From Hymenopus coronatus (taxonomy: Eukaryota > Arthropoda > Insecta > Mantodea > Hymenopodidae), in the NCBI GenBank assembly GCA_030762935.1, contig CM060900.1, positions 367,489,132 to 367,553,131 on the forward strand: a stretch of DNA of 64,000 nucleotides, in the 5' to 3' direction. The notes beneath the pieces are model-generated. The model was given only the letters and a program-made list of their open reading frames with translations. It ran no database searches and had not been told where the DNA came from. Both the position numbers and the translations under genes were made by a program. This document shows positions 20,978-31,999 of the stretch, piece after piece; the stretch's first letter is position 1, and each line of letters starts with the position of its first letter.

Positions 20978-22627
20978 TTGGAGCGTGCGGATAAGTTGTG
21001 TATAATATCAAGTGTTAAAGATGTGGAAAGTGTAGAAATGGATGTTCAACAAAAGAGAAGCATAAGTTTGATAGTTACTTTAGCAGGACTAAGTACAATA
21101 AAAAGTACTGAAACGAAAAGAAGGATGTGGGTAAAAAATTATAGGCGACGCTTTGGTCACTTACCCTTGATACAAGAACTCCGTGAACAATTTCTTGAGG
21201 ACTTCAGAAACTACTTACGAATGGACGGTTCATCATTTGATATCTTACTACGGAAGGTGGAACCAAAAATACGGAAGCAAGATACCATTATGAGGAAGTT
21301 CATTAGTGCAGAAGAACGTCTTACAGCAACCCTTCAATTTTTGGCTACAGGGCGGACGTTTGAAGACTTAAAGTTCCCTACAGGGATCTCCGCTGCTTCT
21401 TTAAGCATACTTATTCCGGAAACATGTAAAGCTATATATGATGTTCTCAAAGCTGAGTACATGAAGGTAGGTACAATTGCTGCTCAACATTCAACTGGTG
21501 AATAATAGTTCGTGAATCATTTGACATACCAGTAGTGATAAAACATATTAATAAACATTGATTTAATGAAATTTTTATTATTATCATCCATTTACATAGA
21601 TTAAGTGGTACAGTCTCTTGCTAATTACGCATACAGTTATAACAAGACTCATAAAATGAACATAAGGTTTCACTTGTAGTTTGTGTATCCACGGGTTGTA
21701 GCAAGAGAGGCGATTCACTGGAGGTTCCTGAATAAGGAGTGTCTCTTCTTGAACGGTTGCAACCTTAAAAGATACCAGTGTTATCTGTGAGCGTATTAAG
21801 TAACCCTTTACGAATTATGGCACTAATCAGGGACTCGGCATACTCTGCTTGCCTCGGGTCCATCCTGGCCGACTTTTTAGAAGTGTTTATAGCGAATGCT
21901 TCATACTCGGTCAGTGGCTGGCTATGCCTGCACATTCCGGAGCTACATACTACAACTATAAGAACTTCTATAGCATCATTCTGCTGGCATTGGTGGGCCC
22001 CAACTATGAGTTTTTATATGTTGATTTGGAAAAAATGGAAGACTGTCGGATGGAGGTGTGTTAGAATACACTGAATTTGACAGAAAATTGCGATCTGGAC
22101 AACTGAATTTACCTCACAATAGCGAAACTGATAGGAATTTAAATTTCGTGTTCCTTGGGGATGAAGCTTTTGGTTTGCATGAACATTTTCTTAAACCTTA
22201 TGCTCAAAGAGAACTGGATAGGGACAAGAGGGTTTTCAACTACAAATTATCACGTGCTAGGAACGTAGTTGAAAATGCGTTTGGAATTATATCATCCAGA
22301 TTTAGAGTACTACAGACAGCCATAAATATGAAACCTAAAAATATTTGCTCAGTTGTCTTGGCAATTTGTGCTTTACATAATTTTTTGCGCATTTCTAGCA
22401 CATCATACCTGTCTCCTTCCACAGTTGATAGAGAACATACAGATTCGGGTGCAGTGCAACCAGGAGACTGGCGCTCTAATTCAGTACAGTTGCTTCACCT
22501 ACAGGGTTTCAACAACAGGTATATTACCCGAGAAGCAAAGCATAACAGAAAGAAGTATAAGAATTACTTAGTTTCTGAAGGCAGAGTGGAATGGCAAGAT
22601 ACGCTGATAGCACAAGGGAGAGCTTAA
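20978..22627 (+). pseudogene. PIF/Harbinger transposase (broken, HARBI1-like)
   Basis: DDE nuclease that excises and inserts the element. The first part (20978-21500) has FRNYLRMDGSSFDILL, RLTATLQFLATG, FEDLKF and PETCKAIYDVLK. About 280 bp of unrelated-looking sequence follows. The core resumes at 21800-22050 in a shifted frame with YYNYKNFYSIILLALV, and 22058-22627 carries FVFLGDEAFGLHEH (with catalytic Asp), RARNVVENAFGI (Glu) and ALHNFLR. All family landmarks are visible, but stops near 21505 and frameshifts make it inactive. Confidence 0.85.
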
Positions 22628-22654
22628 TTTTTTAATATTAATTGAACAATTAAC

Positions 22655-23185
22655 CTAAAAGAAAGCAAATCTGTTGTTGCTTTCTTAATATTGTACACAG
22701 TAACTTTAATAAAGGAACACTCACATTGTCATCTTGTGGTATTTGTATACCGTCTTCCTCCAGTAACCCGTGCTCTTCATCTGCTACGTCCTTGTCGTGT
22801 TGGCTTGTCTCCTGTTCCGGATCGTCCAGGTTTGACACACTCTCCGTAGGCAGTTCTTGATCTTTGGTGAACACCAATAGCTCGTAGTACCATAGTGTTG
22901 GTGTGTACACTTCATCACTCCCACACCCACTACGTTGGCTTTCGTGTACCTTTTTCAGTTCTTTTCTGAAAGAACCTCGCAGAATGTATTTTTTTTAACA
23001 ACAAAGTCCCTATTTGCGTCGGGAAAACCATGTTGCTGACAGAATTCAGTCATTTTATTATACGCTACATCGCGTAAGTTCCTGTTTTTGTATTCGTGGC
23101 TCTTCACTTTCCACAAACATGGTAACGATTTATACAGACTAATAAAGTCAGTGATCAGTTCCTTCGACCATAAGCGGACATCCAT
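22655..23185 (-). pseudogene. MADF-domain DNA-binding protein of the Harbinger element
   Basis: Starts MDVRLWSKEL at 23185. Residues ITDFISLYKSLPCLWKVKS, YKNRNLRDVAYNKM and NRDFVVKK form a MADF domain (Myb/SANT-like). A frameshift near 22995 separates it from an acidic region (22910-22655) with LWYYELLVF and a Glu/Asp-rich linker. In Harbinger elements a partner protein of this kind binds the ends and brings in the transposase. It converges on the transposase gene, with about 30 bp between the two ends. Confidence 0.75.
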
Positions 23186-26166
23186 TTTTTCCCACGCGTG
23201 TGGAATGTGTATGTAAAGGCACAACTAGCGAAGTAAAGTGCGCGAGATTGCGTACGTGACTGGCCACGCGCTTTCTCTTCCCTCTGCTCTTCCTCTACAC
23301 GTGCATTCCTTCCGGCGCGAAAGCGCTTACACCTGCTATTTCCGCGCGAAAGCGCCTAGGTGTAAAGGCAGCTATTGTATTTGGTTGTACCTGCAGCAGG
23401 GGCGTATTTACGGGGGGGGGGACGAACGGGACTGGACTCCCCGCAGAAGCCCTTCTCCCCAAAAAACTACGTGCAAGTTGTTTCATTTGTTTAACTTAAA
23501 AGTGACACGTGCATTGAAGTTCTCCGTATAAACAGCTTTCTAACATACCACAGAAATAAACGAATATATTTAACTTTAGTATATAAACAAGATTATAAAA
23601 TAAGATTATTTGTGGCTTTTGTGTGGGTTAGTCGCTTTCCAATCAGCAAGACTCTGCAACTAGGGACTGCCGGCACGGCATGTATTCCTACTACTGCCTA
23701 CAACCTCTCTGCCTCTTAGCCTAAGTGTAATGTGTATCATTGGATACGATAATGAATGGCTACTTGTGCTATTTTCCTCTGTTTCGTTGGTCCATTATGC
23801 TAATTAATTTACCTTTTCTTTGTTCATTATTCAATTTAATTGACATGGTGAAAAGCGTAAACTTGACGATATCGGTTTAAGCCTGCCATTCATTCCGTAA
23901 AAATAGTACAGTCCCCTATTTTACTTCTCGCAACCCGAGAATTTTTATTGGAGCGCGATAAGGTCTCTATTTTCTTGACACTGCCTTCCTAAATTAAAAA
24001 CCTAATTAAAAAAGTTGCAATTTCTTGTTGTGAGAAATGCTGAGTCGGTGCCTACCTTGCTTATTTTTGTTATTGTTTAGTGCATTCTGTGAGCAGTAGT
24101 CTTGCCCAGTTTGCAGTTGGCAGTTGATGTGCTATGATATTTGCAAGAAGTTAAGCTATCATGCCTGAACGGAAATGCATCTTTTTATCCAATGTACAGG
24201 ATGGATATGCTTTCTTCGAATAGACAAAGCTTAGTTTTATTAGAGTTCACTGTAAAATTTACAATCGTAATTTTCAATTGCACATGGTGGGAACTCTGAT
24301 ATTGTAAATTGTATTTATTCAATATCATGTTTCCTTCATTTTAATGTTATTTTAATATCATATTCAAAACGCATTGACCAGTAATGCAACCTTTTCAGGC
24401 GTCCTGTATTTTAATGGGGGAAAAAATGGTAGGTTTACACCAGTATCAGCACTATTTGTTCTTTTTTTAAAAGGAAAATAACTGGACGAACTTCAGAAAG
24501 TGACAAAGGGCGTTAAAACCGACCAATGCAGTGCCAGACAAGATTAATAATGCACTGCTGAGTTTTCAAATAGTAAAGCTTCTACGTCTTAAGTTCATTC
24601 CCAGCCAAAACACACATCTCATTTCATCAATCCTAACGACATTGGGCACTTTATTAGTTACTTTAAGATTTGCATAGCTGCTTCTTATTCTTAAATCATT
24701 TTACTAAAAAGGAATTTGATTATTTTTCCACATGGGTAGCACATGAAAACCGGCCCCGTGTACAGACTGCTCGCCAGCCAACTGCGCGCGAATTGTTGCC
24801 CGCCTCAAGCAGATACAACAACGAATAGGTAAACTTGTAATAATTACATAATAAAGAAATAACAAATAATCTAATGCAAAGGTCTATATTTATAAAACTA
24901 GACGAAACAGCTTCAAAACAATAGATAAATATTGACGAGCGACAATGTGCAATCTAGTACTTGTGGCCGGCTTTTGCACGCTATTCTGTAGAACTTTATT
25001 TACTCGTGTTTATTCGATTTTTACTTTCTCTATACGTACTATGTACACAGTACTATGTATAGAGAATGAATTGCACTCCACCCAAAAATTCGATACCGAA
25101 ATTTCACCGGAAATATATGTTTTAGGGTCCCCTGTATCAAAAAAAAAAAAAGCATTTTCAGAAAAAGGTCCGTGTGTGTGTCCATGCGTCGATGAACACG
25201 ATAATTCAAAAGCGAAAAGTCGGTAAAATACCAAACTTGGTATTTCAGTTTAGCATCTTCCAGGGATGCGACACGAAGATTTTGAGAAAAATCCCCCTAC
25301 ATTTTTCGAAAACTTTTATCTTCTCAAAAATGGCTCTAACGATTTTGATTAAAATATCATATTAAATATATTTACTGACAAATAAAATGTTTGTTTTGAA
25401 TTTTCTGGGAATAGCTTCTGAAGACTACTTTATTATGGATGAATTTTACAGAATTTTAATAACTGCTAAACCGTAAGAGATGGACAAAAACTTACAGCAC
25501 AAAAAATGTAGAGCACGTTAAAACACACAATTTATGTTTTATGCATTTTTTCGTGGAGTTAATCATTTTTATGTATTCCTTGTTGTTTTTTTTTTCAGCT
25601 TTAAAGACACACTTTTCTCATACAGGAATTTGTTAACTCCTGTCCATACAAATAAAGGAACTTCAGTCACTTAGCAATCAGCTTTTGACTATCACTTTAA
25701 TCTATGGTACTCCCTTATTATGCTCCTGTTTAAAAGGAAGCAAGTAATATGACTATTCCTGCTAAGTTTTACTCGATTAACATGAAGTAAATAGAAGCAT
25801 AAGCTTTTTAGCATTAATTTGTTACAGAGATGTAGAGAAATTTATTTGAATGGAACACATCAGATTTTTTTAATCAATTGACCATTTTTTCGTTAAAATT
25901 ACGTACAATGCAACTAATTAAGTAAATCAAACCCAAGCACCTTACATTAATCATAATACAGAATAAGTCTACAAAGCCGATAAACCAAATCACATTATTA
26001 AAGACACAGACACTGTCTGATTTAAGTAAGAAAAATAAAAATGGAGCATTATTGTATCAAACATTAATAAAACCATAAGGTAAACCATGTTATAAGTTAA
26101 AAAACATGGTAAATAACTGATTGCATTTAAACTGATAAAGAAACGTTTACGGTTTGCGGTATATCT

Positions 26167-26345
26167 GAAATAGTTGGTACATGTCCAGTTTCTCAAAACA
26201 ATTTTTAGAATTGCCCAAAATATGGTCTTTTTTTTTTTTTTTTTTTAAGTGATAGTCATTCCATTCAATAGTTGGTACAAGTCCAGTTTCTCAAAACAAT
26301 TTTTAAAACTGCCCAAAATATGGTCTTTTTTTCTTTTTTTAAAGT
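26167..26345. repeat. Local tandem duplication with T-runs
   Basis: GTTGGTACATGTCCAGTTTC and the following 50-60 bp, ending in a T-run and a GTGATAGTCATTC-type end, are repeated once in tandem with a few changes. Confidence 0.85.
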
Positions 26346-26533
26346 GGTAGTCATTCTGTGGTTGGCACTATATCCGCCGAGGTACTAGGAAAGTTAGAAA
26401 TCATTAGTTATTTCCTTATACGTACAAGAGGAATAAGGGAATATATTAGGTCATTGCAACAGTCAACTTTATTAAAAGCTGGTCGTTAAGTGATGACTGA
26501 CATTCCATTCTCCTTGTATGGTCAGGAATTTTA

Positions 26534-26543
<10 letters not shown>

Positions 26544-26591
<48 letters not shown>
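26544..26591. repeat. TA dinucleotide repeat
   Basis: Pure AT tract of about 48 bp inside the hAT-like element. Confidence 0.95.
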
Positions 26592-26593
<2 letters not shown>

Positions 26594-27378
26594 GTTTAAA
26601 TCTACAAAAGATGTACTAGTGTAAAATATTTCAATGAGATCTACATTTTTTGCTTAGTATGAGTTTTTACCTATATCTTATGGTTTATGCTAAAATTCTC
26701 CAGAATGAAGAAGGCTTCAGAGGCTATTCCTACAATATATACATTTTATTTGCCGCTAAATGTTTAATATATGGTGGCATTTAATCCAAACTGTTAGAGC
26801 CATTTTTAAGAAAATAAGTTTAAAAAATATTCCATATAAACGGTAGATTGGGATGGATGGAAAATATTCCTAAAAGCTTTGGTATCGCATGTTTGAAAGA
26901 TGCTAAAATCAAATACCAAGTTTGGTACTTAACCTACTTTTGTTTATAGTTATGCTGTTCACAGACGCACAGGCAGATCTTATTCTAAAAACACTTTTTT
27001 TCTGGGATTCACGAGTTCTCAAAACATTTTCGATAAAATATCACCTTTAAATTTTTGGATGGAATGCAATATCTTCCCTACTTATTATGTACATTGTACG
27101 TGATAAAGAAACTAAAAATGCAAGCTAAGCATAAAATATGAAGGTTGAATAGTTAATGAAATTGTAAACAAAAGTATTAAATGGTATAATACAGGAATAT
27201 ACTCGACTAGATCACAAATAAGTCTACTACTGAAATTCTTTCATTTCTTTAATTTGTTCTTGGTAATCTGCAATATCGTCTAAAATTAAATATAAAGTCC
27301 AAAAATAAAAATAACCTTGTATTGATTATGTAAAAAGGAGAGTAGGTTTTATTTATGGAGTTCTTTAATGCTACAGTT

Positions 27379-27591
27379 CTCAGCATCCCATTTAGGCGTG
27401 AAACTTCTGTGCCATAAATCTACAACACAGGATCGATGCCTTTACTTCCCCTCTGTTGGAAGCTATGTTAAGCATTTTATACCCGAATAAAATCAATCAC
27501 CCCCCCCCCCCAGATTTGAACCCCCGATCTTGGAAACTAGAGGCTTGCATAACACCCTTAAACCACTGAGGACTATTGATACTACAGTTTT
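27379..27591 (-). mobile_element. SINE-C copy 2
   Basis: Minus-strand relative of the SINE at 18722-19021. The head at 27575 contains GGGGGTTCAAATC (box B) and the body GGGAAGTAAAGGC. The TSD CTACAGTT lies at 27371-27378 and 27592-27599. A run of 13 C at about 27500 interrupts the head. Confidence 0.8.
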
Positions 27592-27703
27592 TTTTAAATG
27601 TTGGTGTGATGAGGAGGGAGCGTTAATCCAAACACCTGGAAATTTCAACTATAAAAAATATTCTTGACCCCCCCAACAGCCAAATTCTAGATACGCCACT
27701 GAT

Positions 27704-28140
27704 CTGCAGCCCTGTAAAAAAAAGAGACATAATCAATGCGAAGATGGCGTATTTTTAGTATTGATATTTCTATAACACCTGCACTGGCCGGCATAGTCAT
27801 TAATCTTTAACTAATAAAATTATGATTTAATGTATTTGATTATGTCAGCAGCCCTGTAACAGAAAGGACATAGTCAAAGCGACGATGGTAAATTTAGGAT
27901 ATTGTCTTAGCTTGTAATATTCTTATAACAACTGCTGCCCTGTCATGCATAGTCATTAGTTGTTAACTAATATAACTAGTAGGATTTGATGGATTTGGTT
28001 GTCTGCAGCCCTGTAACAAGAAGGACATAGTCATTGCGAAGGTAGTGAATTTAGAATATTGTCTTAACTTATGACAGGTATGTCTATAACTCCTGTTGTC
28101 CTGTCGGGCACAGGGATTAGTCTTTAGCTAATACATAATC
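27704..28140. repeat. Satellite array, three diverged units of about 142-157 bp
   Basis: Units start at 27704, 27846 and 28003, each with C(T/A)GCAGCCCTGTAA, then AGGACATAGTCA and GCGA(A/C)G. The end of a further unit (GTATTTGGTTGTACCTGCAG) abuts the left side of the hAT-like element at 23396, so that element inserted into this array. Confidence 0.8.
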
Positions 28141-28153
28141 AATCAGTGTTGGT

Positions 28154-28273
28154 GTCAAGTGCACGTGGTCTTCCCAAGCGGTCATCTAACCAAGTACTGA
28201 CCACGCTCAATGATGCTCAACTTCGGTAATCGGACGAGATACCAGCAGCTTTCAGCATGGTATGGCTGTTGGC
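28154..28273 (-). pseudogene. 5S rRNA-like pseudogene
   Basis: The minus strand from 28273 reads GCCAACAGCCATACCATGC, then CTCGTCCGATTACCGAAG, GTACTTGG and TGACCGC, in the order and spacing of arthropod 5S rRNA (about 120 nt), including the box A and box C positions of the internal promoter. The 3' end no longer pairs with the 5' end and several conserved bases differ. It is therefore a pseudogene or the head of a 5S-derived SINE. Confidence 0.8.
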
Positions 28274-30165
28274 ATTTTTGATGTAAGGAACGTTAGTTCT
28301 TGCAATTGTTCTTAGTAAATACTGTATGTCTATTTGTTAGCTTACGGTATGTACATGAGAAAGACAATTTGTTGTCTGCCATGTCGTCGTAGAGTGGGGT
28401 CTCTCTTAACCCCGGGTCCGCTTTGGCTCAGAGAGAAAGGACCTCAAGGGCTACCAAGCTCATGTTGTAAACACAATTTTGGGTAATATTTATGACGGAA
28501 ATCTTAATAGTGATTCGAGATATTCTTGTATGCTTATTTCGGCTTCCCCCGGTCAAATGTTCTGTCAAGAAGGGAGAGCGGCCTCTTTTGTTTGTTATCG
28601 TCGCTTTCGTAACTGCCTAGTTCTTGTATTAGATAATTCTGTTCTTTTCTTTGCGTTTATACAAATTGTAGCTTTGACTTTAAATGCATTTCTCAATTGA
28701 GAGAAGCTTTAACTTCTCGTGTAGAAGATATGTTGATTATCGGACATAATCTATTCAGTTGACCATTGGCCTTGGCCGTCACCTTAGTTATATGCTTACC
28801 CCAGGTTAGGCCTTGATCCATGACTAGACATAAGTGGCTGAGTGGATTGTATCGCTATAGCAGTGTCATCTGTGTATATTAGGGTTTTCAGATTTCCGGG
28901 CGCCGCCCGGAGTGCCCGGGTTTGGAATAAATTCTCCGGGTATACGGGCCAATGACTTTATTCTACGAGCTTGAATGACACCTTACTCATGAATAATGTT
29001 TAATAATGTGGTTGAATGTTAATTTCTAATTGTAACAAAACGCTGTGTTTCTATTCTGGCAACTTTTCATTGTTGCGCCTGTGGTATTTGGCTCACATTA
29101 TTAAAGAAACACTGGTAAGTCGTGGCTCGTTCATTGTCACTGTCAACAGTTTAGCAGCAATTATTGGAACGCTGGGATCGTGAGTGGATAGACTACCACT
29201 ACCTTTCATAATTCAGAATAGTTATACTCTGTTGTTTGTGAATAGTGAGTAATAACAGTGAAATGAAAAGGCGATATCCAAGTTCGTTCCGTGAAGAATG
29301 GTTGCAGCAGTAGTAACAATAGTCGCCGCCGTCGTCGCACCAGTAGTAAGTTAATGTTATTATGTTAGTAAACATTGTGAGCGTAGTAATACAATAAAAT
29401 TTGTTTAACAATTTCTGTCCCCATTTACTCAAACATCCGTTGCCTGTTGTATGGTGTTCGGGCCTACCTCGAGTACATTCTAGCAAACCTAGTGTATATG
29501 CATTTGTTTGTTTTTACCAATGCAGGCACGTCATTTATACAAGGTGGTTCACCTGTCCCTTATTCTCTGGTTTTATGCAACCAACAGATTACATGCTAAC
29601 CTAAAAATATCGTTGCCGACACCCATCTTCTGCATGCTAACATCCTAGACTTTGGTGCTACAAGTTATAGGTAAACAGTCGAGTATTTGGTTAACGCGCG
29701 GCGTTAGCTTGGGTTCCAAAATATTCAACTCAGGTTCGAATCTTACCAGAACGTAGACAATTTGCCTCCCGCTTTCTTTCTTCTTTACTCGAAACAAAGC
29801 TAGATGGAATATCGAATCATTTCTTAATTTGCTTATTTGTTTCTTTTATTGTTGTTCTCTTTATTTATGTTTATTCTAAATTTATCAGTCCAGTTACAGG
29901 AAATGCAAATGAAAAGGGGGCATTCTGAGGCACATTAACAGTTTCTTCTATATATGCAGGTATTATTACAATGTTTTAAATCTAACAAGGTATTTCAGAT
30001 ACCACAGAAACAGACCCATTTTCAGGGTGTCTCTAGTCCAAAATAATACACAACATAGGTTGACAATCAAAAACTGTGCTAAATACATAGGTACTCAGCA
30101 ATACTTTCAGTTGAAAAGAGAACTAGGTTTAATCCCCATAACTTAAGAAATTTCTCAATATCCAC
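28274..30165. other. No gene recognised
   Basis: Mixed-composition DNA. A GC-rich near-palindromic stretch (CCGGGCGCCGCCCGG) lies at about 28897-28911, and a weak tRNA-like stretch with GGTTCGAATC at 29695-29755 may be a SINE remnant. Open frames are short and match no family I know. Confidence 0.45.
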
Positions 30166-30169
30166 TATA

Positions 30170-31193
30170 TAAAGCGTTTCCGATATGAAACTTAGTGATG
30201 AAACTTCGTTTAGCGCAGCAGCTGTTCGAAATGATGACCTTCTTCGTTGATACAAAGCTGTGCGAAACTTTGCTATGACAACGTGGCTCGTAACAACATC
30301 TGGGGTGTGACGGACCGGCAGGCCTCCGTGATTACTTGCTGAAGATGATTAACGTTATGCGGCCGTTTGCTGTACACTGTTTGATTTAAATGACCCCATA
30401 GGAGGTTATCAAGTGGCGTAAGATCAGGAGATATGGCAGGCCACGAGACAGGTCCGCGCCTACCTATCCATCTTTGTGGATATGTGCCTTGAAGATAATT
30501 TTCGACGATCCTGGAACGGTGCGGCGTGCACTATCATACTGAAACCACATCCATAATCTTTCATTTAATGGTTCGTGCTCCAGCAATAGAAGGAGATCAT
30601 TTTGGAGGAAGTGAAGGTAGCGTGCTCCCGTAAGGCGACCTTCGGGAAAATGTGGCCTGATCAGATGTTCACCCAAAATAGCACACCAAACATTAATTCC
30701 CCACCGGCCTGTCCTACCCAATGAGGGTTATCAACAAACCAGTAGTGCATGTTGTGGCGATTCACAGTGCCGTTATGAAACCGCGATTCATCTGAAAACA
30801 GAACTTTGGATAAAAAGTCTGTATCATCGTTCAAACTGCGTAACACCCACTGGCAAAAATTTGCTCGAGCTTCAAAGTCACGACCAATGGAGTTCCTGGT
30901 ATAGCTGCAAGCGGTAAGGGTGAAATGTATTGTTATGCAGAATTCGCATAACTGATGACCTACTGATGGTTGTGTCTTGTGCCAGTGCCCGCGTGCTAAT
31001 GTGGGGATTATTTAAGACAGCGTCTAAAATTATATACGTAACATCGTTCAGCACTCCGAAAAGTGTTGTGTGGAGGTTGTCGTCTTTCTGGAAATCGATT
31101 TCCATACAGGCGTTTAGCCTGTAATGCGTTCCGTTGAGCTCCTCCATAAATAAGTAATATGTCAACATACCCGTCACTGGAATACATCACGAG
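30170..31193 (-). pseudogene. Tc1/mariner-superfamily transposase with DUF4817-type N-terminus (broken)
   Basis: The minus strand from about 31193: YVDILLIYGGAQRNALQAKR and NRFPERRQPP (the helix-turn-helix region annotated DUF4817 in insect elements), then STRALAQDTTISRSSVMRIL, LFSDESRFHNG (first Asp region), INVWCAILGEHL and a C-terminal helix near 30300-30180. The order fits a DDE transposase. At least three frameshifts make it inactive. Ends and TSD were not found. Confidence 0.7.
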
Positions 31194-31199
31194 TTCACG

Positions 31200-31955
31200 A
31201 CCGACTGATTTCCTATCTAATGGGCTGTGAAGTTCATAGAAGGTAGCCTTAGCTATAAGTATAGCACATACCTACATGCTTCGTGCATTTGTGTCTAATG
31301 GCACGTGTCTAGACCTAAAGTGTCTTCCGGTTGTATTCGCTAATCCACCGAGGATTCCAGCTGCCAACATTTTATAGAGAACATTCTCCAACTACGGAGA
31401 ACAATCGAAAACATGTTAGGTGTTTTAGTACTTTGCAATTGTTTTTATCAACTTGTATACGTTTTGAAAGTTTCCTTTATTATTCAAAGTCTTAGTGAAG
31501 TTTCTTTTTCAAAATAATTCGAATGAAAATTAAGGATCGAAAACTGAAGAACACCTAAAGTGAACTGTCGTTTGTTCTTCATTTGTATAAATTTTTATTT
31601 TCATCTAACACTGTTAGAGTGACAAACACTGAACTAACTCTGCACCTTGATGGATAATACGCAAGGAAGAAAAAAAGGGCACGCAGACTGTGGGACCCGA
31701 ACCGCTGACACGTTGGAAATGTTGAGGGAACATGAAATTAACAAGTTGAGCTACAATCATTGCGCCCGCTTTTTTCGTTAAAACTTGTAGGCATAATGCG
31801 ACACTTGTCTTCCTCCCTCTCTTCTGATCTCTTTATAACTGGTGTGTGACTCCATTTTGTAGCTTAAGCCGTTCATTTTACCTTCGTTATAATTTACGTT
31901 GCAGAACGTATGACAGCGATCCTATTGATATCACATGTACTGTAACAAGAGTTAT
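31200..31955. other. No gene; possible tRNA-like remnant
   Basis: AT-rich. On the minus strand at about 31775-31690 there is a tRNA-like pattern (TGTAGCTCAACTTG and GGTTCGGGTCCC), possibly a SINE head, without a visible TSD. Confidence 0.35.
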
Positions 31956-31999
31956 TAAGTGCATAAATTTGGAATGGACATAACTATTGCTGCTAAGGT

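Larger units (their letters stand above)
20735..23371 (+). mobile_element. PIF/Harbinger transposon
   Basis: A Harbinger transposase on the plus strand and a MADF-domain gene on the minus strand converge, the usual two-gene layout of PIF/Harbinger. Short, imperfect inverted ends contain CTTTACAC (20738-20746) and GTGTAAAGG (right end, about 23360-23369). The subterminal motif GCGCGAAA recurs near both ends. The 3-bp TSD expected for the group is not resolved, so the outer limits are approximate. Confidence 0.75.
25060..27075. repeat. Large inverted sub-repeats in the hAT-like element
   Basis: The stretch at about 25150-25330 (with ATACCAAACTTGGTATTT and TTTAGCATCTTCCAGGGATG) reappears reverse-complemented at about 26870-27060 (TACCAAACTTGGTATTTG, TTTAGCATCTTTC on the minus strand). 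The arms are diverged and about 1.5 kb apart. Confidence 0.7.
23397..27701. mobile_element. 4.3-kb hAT-like element without recognisable transposase
   Basis: Inverted ends CAGGGGCGTAT (23397) and CAGTGGCGTAT (minus strand from 27701), with candidate 8-bp TSDs ACCTGCAG (23389-23396) and ATCTGCAG (27702-27709), 7 of 8 matching. The interior is AT-rich with no domain in any frame. It holds SINE-C copy 2, a TA repeat, a local tandem duplication and a pair of long inverted sub-repeats. A non-autonomous hAT relative is likely. The flanks are satellite sequence on both sides. Confidence 0.65.

Noticed and set aside
27704..28140. Possible CRISPR-like array
   Set aside because: Units are contiguous, diverged satellite repeats with no short spacers, in an animal genome.
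28154..28273. Functional 5S rRNA gene
   Set aside because: The 3' end does not pair with the 5' end and conserved positions are changed; single copy in transposon-rich DNA.
29199..29604. Opposed short open frames at 29.2-29.6 kb
   Set aside because: No domain, no codon structure, and composition like surrounding spacer.
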